55,559 nt of DNA, taken from the NCBI GenBank assembly GCA_021464525.1, contig JADRCO010000092.1, positions 1-55,559 on the forward strand, in the 5' to 3' direction. Under the pieces are notes generated by a model. It did no database searches and was not told where the DNA came from. It saw nothing but the letters and a program-made list of their open reading frames with translations. Positions 22,646-31,498 of this stretch are shown here, one piece after another. Numbering within the stretch: the stretch's first letter is position 1; each line of letters starts with the position of its first letter. A program made the position numbers and the translations under genes. This DNA comes from Rhizophagus sp. LPA8_4_AMF (taxonomy: Eukaryota; Glomeromycota; Glomeromycetes; Glomerales; Glomeraceae).

Positions 22646-22714
22646 TAAGAGGTATTAATATATTAATATATTAATACCTCTTGGTTAAGACTATAATATC
22701 CCTGGATATTATAG
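22646..22714. repeat. Twin adjacent hairpins
   Basis: AAGAGGTATTAATAT at 22646 pairs with ATATTAATACCTCTT ending at 22682. Immediately after, GACTATAATATCC at 22687-22699 pairs perfectly with GGATATTATAGTC at 22702-22714 around a 2-nt loop. Two strong stem-loops in 70 bp, just before an open coding-like frame. Confidence 0.7.
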
Positions 22715-22985
22715 TCTAGTTAGGAAACCAGTGAGAGTCCAATTCTTATCTCAAATTGCTCCAACTGAAGTAAATGTCGACTATGATGCTGTGTTTACGG
22801 AACTCTATGAGGGAATGGCTAGAGAAGAGGAAGAAAGACAGAATGAAACGTTACCGTTAAGGACAAATGAAACAATTTCAGTTAATTCAGACGCTTCGTA
22901 TGATTCTGAAGATGAGGATATGGAGGATGAATCGGATAACAGTAATACAGAGCGCTGTGACCGTCTTTATCTATATCTCAAATGA
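22687..22985 (+). other. Coding-like fragment with acidic end, unidentified
   Basis: Open frame with balanced composition and no ATG before 22815. It reads GYYSLVRKPVRVQFLSQIAP, then NVDYDAVFTELYEGMAREEE and ends in an acidic block (DSEDEDMEDESDNS). The second hairpin lies inside its first codons. It may be a truncated exon or a piece of a mobile element gene; no family recognised. Confidence 0.3.
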
Positions 22986-23129
22986 CATGATTTTATGCAT
23001 AAAGGGAATTATTCAATGTTGTGGCAAATATAAAATTTCGCTTTATTAAATACAATGATAAAAAATAATACAAGCGCGGGACGTAGTCCTTTAATACATG
23101 CAATAATAAATACAGTGATTCGGGACTTT

Positions 23130-24570
23130 ACCCGTGATACATGATGAAATTACTACGCTAAGATTTACTACAGTATCTAATTTTTCCTTAAGATTGCTCA
23201 ATGACCTCACCCTTTTAATTTCCCTTCCTTCATCTAAGAATCCGGTTTTTGTTAACCATGCAATATGTCCGAGAACTCATTCAACATTACTTCTCATATT
23301 CTCATTATCATATACAACGATTACGGGCTTCGATAGTTTGAATCTTAGCCTTTCTCGATCATCGAGCGAACATTCCATAAATACCATTTTCCGCATCTGT
23401 AACAATTCCAAAAGTCTTACCCGTAAACAAACCTTCTTCCTCCATCGTCTTATATCACGTGACTATAGATATGCCTACGTTTACGGTTTGATAGAGCGGA
23501 TTCGAGTTGTACAGCATTCTGAGCAATGCCCTTATAAAATCTTTGTCTTTTATCTACTGTCACACCGTCAGTTTTTGCAGTTTGGAGTAAATCTATCGCG
23601 AAATCGACTGGTCCGTGTCCATTGGGTCCTGTAATGTTTTTTCAGGTCGAAGCCTTCGTACAGATTTACCCCCAGCGACAAGGTAGCAAACATATTGTGA
23701 TTTCGATGCTTCATTTCCACTGATTTGAATGGACTTGAGACGGGCCTCCAGTTCGGCTATGAGATGCCCGGGAAGAATCGTCTTTCAGATCTTTGTAATC
23801 GCAAGTGATAGACTGATAATGAAGGATCGTCTGATTCACCAAGTTCATAAAGTTGGCACACCTTTTGGAAAGACCAATCTGAAAAGGGTTTTGATGCCGA
23901 CTCAATGAACACGGTAAATTTGAGATTATTTTTTGACACGAACAGCTGAAGCATTTCACGAAAGTCTTGATCATTTTCCGCTGTCATTTAACATGCTAAG
24001 TACCGCCTCATCATTTTCGAGTGCTGGTGTCTGATTTATAGCGCGTATGGAGTTTTTAAGACCTTCAAGAGTTGCATGTTCGATATTTACAGTCCACTCG
24101 TCCGTTTCGGACTAACGACGACATCAAACTCTGTAATTCAACAACCAGGTTTAAGACAGTAAGTAATTTGACGTGAAACATCGTTTCCCGAGGAAACGGT
24201 TTCATAACCTGAAGATTTCACCGACGGCTCGTCGGCCAAATTCTTGGCAAAACTTTATACGTACCATGAACGGACTTGTTGAGTAATGCCTGTAACGAAG
24301 CCTTAATTCCAATACCTCGTTCGAAGCAGCAGTTGACACAGGCGGTTCAAATATGACATGAATACATTCTTCGGACGGTGAGTCAGGGAAGTATTTCGAA
24401 ATCTTTTTTGTTGCGAGTAGTCTTATAATGTGAGATTACTCAAGAGATCGTCGCGTCACCAATTTCCACCTTCCATAGCTTGAATTTGTCTGCATCCACA
24501 CCAGCAAAGTCATTCTGTTTTTCGTCTTTATAACTTCCTTGAGACCCCCAACAACGGCTATTTTTATCTA
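23130..24570 (-). pseudogene. CRN-family fossil A (ubiquitin-like N-terminus, nuclease-like C-terminus)
   Basis: Fossil of a Crinkler-type effector-like gene. Parts in order on the minus strand: end of the CRN N-terminal domain near 24510 (NDFAGVDADKFKLWKVEI), a linker near 24020-24130 (NIEHATLEGLKNSIRAINQT), a central region near 23800-23960 (FTVFIESASKPFSDWSFQKV), then the decayed restriction-endonuclease-like region and a C-terminal block near 23260-23390 (FMECSLDD, FKLSKPVIVVYDNENM). It is broken in several places and not expressed as a whole protein. Base composition is balanced and CpG-rich compared with its flanks, so it looks younger than the fossils at 26.6-29.7 kb. Confidence 0.7.
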
Positions 24571-24776
24571 TGTATTATAAAAAGTCAGTCTCAAGACTAG
24601 TATCACGATTCAAGAAACATAAAGACCAGTGTCTCTGTGAAACTTCGTGTCAACTTGCTTACTTGCGGTGTGACACTATGGTACCGCAGCAATTTTGATA
24701 GTGTCACTCAATCAGATACTTTTTTCTCGTGTATACATTTTTCTTTTACAAAAATTTTTTTTTTTTAAAAAAGAAA

Positions 24777-25064
24777 ATGGATGTATCTAAAATTTCAACA
24801 TTAACATGGATAATTATGTTTTTATTAACAAATTTGATTTTATCATATCTTTTATTCAATATTATAAATTTAGAACCATCAATTTTATCAATTTCAATTT
24901 TAACAATTTGTACTCCGATGATAGTTTTCGCAATCGTTAATAATTTTCTGGCCTCTCCCACTCCTAAACCTTCACCTATTGTTATTACTATTCCTTCACC
25001 TCCACCACCTTCTTCTTCTTCTTCAACTCCTTCTTCTTCTTCACCTAAACAAAAGTCAAATTAA
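24777..25064 (+). CDS. Small two-helix membrane protein with Pro/Ser tail (95 aa)
   Basis: The frame is open upstream to 24729, but the ATG at 24777, right after a T-run/A-run, is the natural start (MDVSKISTLTWIIMFLLTNL). Two hydrophobic segments (about residues 9-30 and 35-58) are followed by a low-complexity tail (ITIPSPPPPSSSSSTPSSSS) ending KQKSN. No signal peptidase-like site is evident. No family recognised; the layout suggests a membrane-anchored peptide with a disordered tail. Single exon, not overlapping other coding sequence. It could be lineage-specific or a spurious frame, but a run of 111 open codons in such AT-rich DNA favours a gene. Confidence 0.5.
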   Translation: MDVSKISTLTWIIMFLLTNLILSYLLFNIINLEPSILSISILTICTPMIVFAIVNNFLASPTPKPSPIVITIPSPPPPSSSSSTPSSSSPKQKSN

Positions 25065-26639
25065 GCTTGTTGTTTCTTTTTTATAAGAAAACAAGAATTT
25101 CAAAAGAAATGGGAGTGGCATAATATTTTTTATGGATTTTCGGGTGAATAATTAATTTCTTTGGGTTATTTTTTAAATGAAAAATATAAAGTTAACATTT
25201 TATATTTTATTTCTAGAAGATCCAATTCTCTTATAAGATTATTTAATTTATTATTAAGAATATTTAATTTTATTATATTAAAGATATTTAGTGATTTGAT
25301 GTATTGGCGTAATATCTATTAAACAAAAATTTATGGGTTTCGATTTAATTGTACCTCGAGAGTATCTATATAGAATTTGTATCAGTTGGAATGTGCCTTT
25401 TAAGTCTCGATTTTGAAGAGATTTATGAATATGATATGAATAATATTTACAAAGAGAAAACTGCGTAGATTCAGAAGATTCTCGAGTTTTCTACGAGAAA
25501 AATATCAATGGTCAAGCGTTTTTTTGCTTATCAAATAAAGAACTTACCAATTTGTTCAACCTTTCACAAGAACATGTTAAAAACAGCCGAGTTAGTTTAA
25601 AAGTTTAATGAAGAGAAAAATTGAGAAAATTTTGTCGAGTAGACGACATTGTAGCCAGACTAGAACATTGTGGAACTCATATTAGTTTCTTATTAAGTTA
25701 CTAAAATGGAGACAAATATCACTGGTGAAGATTTATTGTCCAAAGAACCTGAATATTTTTCAAAATTGGTGCTCGGAAATTTCATGTCACATATTAAGAG
25801 CGTAAAAAAGAGCAGGTGAATTTTTTTTACGTTAGCATTTTATTACAGGTTTGTAAAATACTGATTTCCACTTCCTTTAACAGTAAATGGATCCTACAAA
25901 GGCATTTTACTATTTTTACTATTTTTACAATGATCTCATTCACGAAAATGATGAGATCAAATTTCAGATACATTATTTATTTTTGATCGATAGAACATTT
26001 ATTCTACATATTAATTTTACAATATAAAGTAGAAATATTGGATATTTTACTTCATAGATTCGATAGATAGATAGCAAAGAAAATTAATATTAGCAATAGT
26101 ATGTAAAATAATATTACGCAAGAACTCGCATTATATGGCATGTAATATATTTGGTTATATGTAATAAATTTATTTGAATCAATGATTTAATAAGCCAATG
26201 AAATTAATTTCTCTAATTTAAGCTAAATTCCGATTATTGTAATTAAATTTTATTTGAAATGATCTCATAAAAGAATTTACCATAATTTAAGCAATCTTTC
26301 CATCATATAAGCTAGTATTATACATAAGGCAAGAAATCTTTCGAGAACCTGATTATTCGCGCGTGTAGATCTTTACTATCTACAAATTTTTTATTTTGAC
26401 GTTCAAAAACAATACTTTGTGATCACAGTGTTCAATTTCATAATTAGAATCCAATAATCTTCCCATTCCTCTTATAACTTGTAATTCCCTTAATTTTATC
26501 TTGGGCTACAAAAGAGTGAATTCTTCAGTAAGAAAAAAAAAAAATAATAATGTTTAAAAAATATATAACCTACCAGCAGCAAATTGGGCACGAGACATAA
26601 AAATTATTTAAGTCATCTGTGTCAATAATAGCGCATTCT
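25065..26639. other. Gene-poor stretch with a possible SAM-like fragment
   Basis: Around 25460-25615 a plus-strand frame reads CVDSEDSRVFYEKNINGQAF and continues with LSNKELTNLFNLSQEHVK. This loosely follows the SAM-like pattern (NGQxFLxLxxEeLxxLF) seen before kinase-type domains in this lineage. A second piece at 25706-25819 reads METNITGEDLLSKEPEYFSK. Neither has gene structure. The remainder to 26.64 kb is AT-rich with nothing recognisable. Confidence 0.3.
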
Positions 26640-27005
26640 GGTGGTAGGTCATTCTCATAAGGTAATGATGTTTTGATGGAAATTTTATTGGCATTGTAGA
26701 AATTTTTTAACCACTACGATGACGCCAGAAGGTTGGTGAGTATTGGACGAATTTTGTGATTGTAACATCAGCTTTTCTTTTATGTTTAAAAAGTAAAATC
26801 CATCGCCAGACACTTACCAGTGGTGGCGAGCGGGGGCGGTTGCACGATGATGTGGATGCGCTCATCCAGTGGTTTAACTGAGAAAATATTCTTGGCCAAT
26901 TTAGTTGTAGGCAACTTCTCACCTCCGAATACTTCTCTAATGTTAATTTCAGTATTTTTAAGTTTTTCTATGTTTTCCCTTCTGAATATTATATCTGTAT
27001 AAATG
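26640..27005 (-). pseudogene. CRN-family fossil B (N-terminal piece)
   Basis: Minus-strand piece reading EVFGGEKLPTTKLAKNIFS and ERIHIIVQPPPLATT, the second half of the CRN N-terminal domain, followed by a splice donor-like GTAAGT as in related genes. Nothing of the downstream domains is present. It is a truncated, non-functional fragment. Confidence 0.6.
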
Positions 27006-27029
27006 AGCTATGTGGAGGTTGTTATGTCA

Positions 27030-27131
27030 GTTAGAACATCTGTGACTGCGGTCACGACTTTCTCGACTAGAACCTTTGATGACCATGGTTAGAACATCCA
27101 CAACTGTGGTCATGACTTTCTTGACTAGAAC
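27030..27131. repeat. Diverged direct repeat (44 bp, period 58)
   Basis: GTTAGAACAT...GACTAGAAC occurs at 27030-27073 and 27088-27131. The two copies differ at seven positions, all transitions, and all can be explained by decay at five ancestral CpG sites. Confidence 0.75.
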
Positions 27132-27229
27132 TCCTTTAGTATCTGCAGATCTGAAGATATCACACCATATTTATATATAAATCGAGTTCCTTTTGCTTCT
27201 TGGTCTTTGGTTTTTGAATATTTAACATT

Positions 27230-29669
27230 TAATGTGTCCTTAATGTTAAAGGGTGCCATGATGAGTCTGTTAAGTTAGGAATTATTTGATTATCTTTTGT
27301 ATATATGTAAGCTTTGAATCTTCCCCATTTTATAAATATTTCACCGTCATTATCTGGCAGTTTGGACTTGAATCAAATTTTCACAAAATCCATACTCCAA
27401 GTCCGCAACCATAACTTCTGTCACACAGAATATTTTTTTAATGTACTGTATGTAATGGCAAAATCTGTACGACCTTTCCCATAAGTACCGATAAGTAAAT
27501 TCCTGACGCAACTTAATAATGAGTCTGTGACAGTTAAGAATTATTGATTATATGTAAGTTTTGTATCTTCCCCATTTTATAAATATTTCACCGTCATTAT
27601 CTGGCAGTTTGGACTAGAATCAAATTTCCACACTCCAAGTCCGCAGCCTTAACTTCTGTCACACAGAATAGTTTTTTGATGTATGTAATGGCAAAATCTG
27701 TACGACCTTTCCCATAAGTGCCAGATAAAGTAAATTCCTGACGCAACTTAATAATGAGTCTGTGACAGTTAGGAATTATTGATTATATGTAAGCTTTGAA
27801 TCTTCCCCATTTTATAAATATTTCACCATCATTATCTGACTTGAATCAAATTTTCACAAAATCCATACTCCAAGTCCGCAACCTTAACTTCTGTCACACA
27901 GAATATTTTTTCAATGTATGTAATGGCAAAATCTGTATGACCTTTCCCATAAGTACCGATGCCCAAAACTTGACATTAAAATTTTCCCCAATATTTATTA
28001 ATTGATCTACCAACAGCTTGTTGAACCAATAATCGTACTCAAAGATTTGGGAGACATATATAAAACTTATGCTCATCATCAAGTTCAAGTGTCAAAATTC
28101 TTAACGAACCATATAGGATAGACTTATTCCCAACTAAATCAACAGGTCTTTCTAAAATCGCATTTGTGAGCACCAGAATGATTGCGCCGGTATGACTTTT
28201 GAATCCATACCGTTCAATTAATTCTACCTCATCTGAGTGCATAATTTGTACTAAATTTAATGTTATCAAAATGTTGGTCTTTAGATGCATGTGAAATATG
28301 ACTATAAAACATCTCCAAAACACGCACCTGACCACCTATATCAGAAACCATACATCTGAAAAGATCATTATCATAAACATAGTTTCTGTCAAAGCTTCAC
28401 ACGCAATTTTTATCATGTGGCTCATATCTAGCAAACGTAACGGTACTTGAAGAGGTGGATGCATTGACTTGGTAATAATTTCCAGGAGTGGACTCCCAAT
28501 TGTACCCGGTAAGATTTGGAACAAAAAACACTTTTCTTGGGGACAACTCGTTGAGCAAACAATAGACATAAGATTACGAAATGTCGGGTACTTCACCAAT
28601 ACCGATAATAATTGCAAGACTATTATTATTTCTATCTTCTCTAAGCTACTTTAATAACTGATTTCTAATTAATTGCTTTGCATTTCCTTCCCCAATTATA
28701 TCTCTAAACCTGTTGAAGTTCAGATTTTTGTTGCCATGTCCTCAAAGCTATCGAAATATTCTGCTTTAATACCCACGTCAATATCTGATGCCATTGATAC
28801 ATTTTCATAGGTAACGTTCAAAAAAACTGCTTTTCCTATAGATTTAACATCTTTATATTACTTATAAACCTTGTAGTGAATAATATTTAACAAACTTGTG
28901 CCGGGATCACCAGGATTTGATAAAGGTTGCGATCTTCAGGTGGGATTTTCAGAGAGAAAGAGCTTAAGTCGATTCAGAATTCCATTACTGCATTCTGTGC
29001 CACCTCCATTTCATAGTGTCTTCGACCACACAAAGTAAATCGAGCACCAAATGTTTCAACCAGCTTCACAAGTTTTATCCATCGGTTGGCATGTATTTTT
29101 GTATCCACTCTAAAGTCGAGTTTGGGTCTCAATAAATTGGTTGTTTGAGGCACAATTGTTTGAGGAACAACTAAAAAATTAAAAAAATATGAGTTAGTAA
29201 AGGCGAAAACCCTAACATTTAATTGTTCTTGTTCGAGAGGTAAACCATTGGGAGACACTTACCAACAGCGGCGGAAATATGTACAATGATGTGATTGTCC
29301 TCTTTATCAATTGTTTTCTTTTCAAAATCATCCTTGGTAAAATAATTTCAAGTAAGCGTCGAGATTTCATACGCTCGCCTCCATGATGTGTTATAATGTC
29401 ATCTTCGAAAGAAATCCCTTTTAAGACTACTTTCATTACTTTTCAACCTTTTTACCATCAACCTTTCAAAGTTCCAGAGCGGCAGGTTTAATATTTTCAT
29501 CACTCATTTGACGAGAGACAAGATACTTGGTATGTGAAATTTTAATATCTTTAAATTTAATTAGAATATTGTTTTGATCGCTGATAACAATAATTTCATT
29601 GCTAATATCAACCGAGAAAGATTTTTCAGAAGTCTCACCTAGAAGTAACCAATTTAATGACATTTGCAT
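27230..29669 (-). pseudogene. CRN-family fossil C with repeated nuclease segment
   Basis: Fossil on the minus strand. Its 5' part near 29580-29669 reads SLNWLLLGETSEKSFSVDIS, a CRN N-terminus of the LLLGETSEKSFxVDI type common in Rhizophagus. The second half of that domain is near 29260-29430, ending at a donor-like GTAAGT. A middle region near 28040-28335 contains SDEVELIERYGFKSHTGAII. The 3' part has a restriction-endonuclease-like core (YGKGRTDFAITYIKK, FCVTEVK) repeated three times. Broken in many places; an old copy. Confidence 0.65.
27260..27960 (-). repeat. Three tandem copies of the nuclease-core segment in fossil C
   Basis: Copies begin near ATGAGTCTGT at about 27260, 27520 and 27758, with a period of roughly 240-250 bp. 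Each contains TCTTCCCCATTTTATAAATA, a CCAAGTCCGCA block and AATGGCAAAATCTGTA. The copies have diverged by small deletions and substitutions, so the triplication is not recent. Confidence 0.85.
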
Positions 29670-30654
29670 TTTGAAGATAATTCTGTAAAGTGATATAATG
29701 AATTTTTAGAGAAAGAATAATTTTTAGAGAAAGAGCTTTTGAGAAAACTTCTGTATATACCAGTAAAAACATTTCTAAATTCATCGTGACTAACAATAAA
29801 ATAAACTCTTGATTGATGGCTTATTATGGGTTCTAAAATAATTTATCAGTAAAAAATTTATGTGAAAGAAATAATTCATGAAAATTCTCGTGTTTATCAA
29901 TTTTTCAGTCGTACGGTTAACCGTATTTGACTATTAAAGCGTGATGATTTACTAGCCTATTTCAAACCAGAATTTTTTTTTTTTTTTATGGATATCCTGT
30001 AATTATAAAACACTTTTGATTGGTGCGATTACATGGAAGCTGTGTAGATTCAAGGAACTAATATCCATTTTGACACTAAAGCACCAGTTAACGACCATTT
30101 TTATTCTAGAATATCAAAGAAGTCGGATCATGTTGGGTATAGATCTTTATCATCACGTACTATGTATGTCATAATTTTACGCAATTACAGTATTACACAA
30201 AATTACACAATTAACAATCATAGTTTTTTTAATAATTAAATAGTTTAATAATTTATTTAAGAGTAATAATAATTAACAATTCTCAAATATTTATATATTC
30301 AAAAAGATCGAATGTTTATTATGATATGTTAATTAATTACTTTTGGTGTTTGAATTTTAATATTCTTTGAAATTTTTTTTAAAAAAATTCTATTTTTTTT
30401 TTAATCCTATTCATAATAAATAATAAAAATTTGCGGGGAAGAAGAAATATATGAAGTAACGGATAATAATGAATTATTATTATGATGGGTAAGTATATAA
30501 TCTACTAACAGCCAATGAATCACTTTGCCTTTAACCCATTTGTAAATAAATAGATCAATGAAAATAAAAAGAAAAAAAAAATACATATAAAAAATTAAGA
30601 TGTTGAAATAATTGTTAAAATGTTCAATATGTATATAACTAGTTATATGTCCTC
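29670..30654. other. Gene-free stretch
   Basis: AT-rich DNA between CRN fossil C and a triple TATA motif. It should include the old promoter of fossil C. No gene, RNA or repeat recognised. Confidence 0.35.
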
Positions 30655-30684
30655 GGTATAAAAGGGTATAAAAGGGTATAAAAG
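30655..30684 (+). promoter_or_regulatory. Three exact tandem TATA boxes
   Basis: GGTATAAAAG occurs three times head to tail at 30655-30664, 30665-30674 and 30675-30684. A pyrimidine-rich stretch (TCGTTCTTCTTTTTTTTTTC) follows 30-40 bp later, as expected at a fungal transcription start. No conventional gene lies downstream on the plus strand before the convergent minus-strand gene at 31001. Confidence 0.55.
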
Positions 30685-30817
30685 AAAGATAAAAATTGGA
30701 TTCATTCGTGTAATCGTTCTTCTTTTTTTTTTCGGATTTGGTATATATATTTGATCATATATATTTTGGTCATTAAAAAAAAGAAAATTCATTTTGATTC
30801 CCTTCTCTCATGATAAA

Positions 30818-30883
30818 ATGAATTTAAATGGCGCAACCGTCGTTAACGTCATTCTTTACTCCTCTTTCTTCAAAGGCAACTAA
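30818..30883 (+). other. Short ORF (21 aa) downstream of the tandem TATA boxes
   Basis: The first ATG after the TATA array opens a frame reading MNLNGATVVNVILYSSFFKG and one more Asn before TAA. It could be a micropeptide, the first exon of a spliced gene, or part of a non-coding RNA. There is no other support. Confidence 0.25.
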
Positions 30884-31000
30884 GATAAATCTTTTTTTAT
30901 GATAAACAAAACTAAAATTAGTATATAATTAACATTAAATAAATAATACTTTACTTTCTATGGGAAGTACATACCAATTAATGATAATCTCTGTTGCCAT

Positions 31001-31498
31001 TCACATAATAGTACAAGCGCAACATCCTTTAGGTGGTTGTACATCATCTTTTTCCGATAAAGGTTTCGATTTTCCACCAAAATTGAAGCATAAGAATTTT
31101 TTCCCTTTTTTACGATCTTTTTCAAGAGGTTGAGGAGGTTGTTCAACTTTTTCAGAATGTTCATCATCATAACTATCATCAACACTACCATCAGCTTTTC
31201 TTCTCTTTCTATCCGTAGCCATATTAGCAGGTACGCTGACAGTTTTCGTTTCATTCGTTTTATCAAATGTTATTGTAGCTGAAAATTTATATGGTGGTTG
31301 ATCATATTTTGATAAAGTATAAATCATTGTATAGGCAGTCGGTCTCGGTTTAGCATTATTTGGGACGACTCTTCCACCTTTTGACTTTGGAATAATATCG
31401 ACTGATCCTATAGTATTTGCTTCAGCACTACAAAATAGTGTAACTTCCCATTGATGACCACCATCCGTAAGTTGAGTATGTGTAGATTTTAGATACAT
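31001..31498 (-). CDS. CaaX-terminated (prenylated) protein of unknown function, 165 aa
   Basis: Single-exon minus-strand gene. The N-terminal ~100 residues (MYLKSTHTQLTDGGHQWEVT, PYKFSATITFDKTNETKTVS) alternate like a small beta-sandwich but match no domain I know. Then comes a charged linker (DRKRRKADGSVDDSYDDEHS), a Pro/Gln patch, a polybasic run (KDRKKGKK) and finally GCCACTIM. The last four residues CTIM fit a CaaX box with Met at X, the class usually farnesylated; the two cysteines just before could be palmitoylated. Together with the basic run this is the membrane anchor layout of Ras-like tails, here on a non-GTPase. Membrane location and signalling role are inference. The start is the only upstream ATG in frame. 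Confidence 0.72.
   Translation of the reverse strand: MYLKSTHTQLTDGGHQWEVTLFCSAEANTIGSVDIIPKSKGGRVVPNNAKPRPTAYTMIYTLSKYDQPPYKFSATITFDKTNETKTVSVPANMATDRKRRKADGSVDDSYDDEHSEKVEQPPQPLEKDRKKGKKFLCFNFGGKSKPLSEKDDVQPPKGCCACTIM

Noticed and set aside
23134-23634. 166-codon plus-strand frame
   Set aside because: It is the antisense of CRN fossil A, whose family signature is on the minus strand.
24746-24961. Minus-strand frame over the small membrane protein gene
   Set aside because: Antisense of the plus-strand frame, which has a better start and a continuous tail.
27260-27960. Possible CRISPR-like or satellite array
   Set aside because: Units are about 240 bp, coding-derived and without regular spacers; eukaryotic context.
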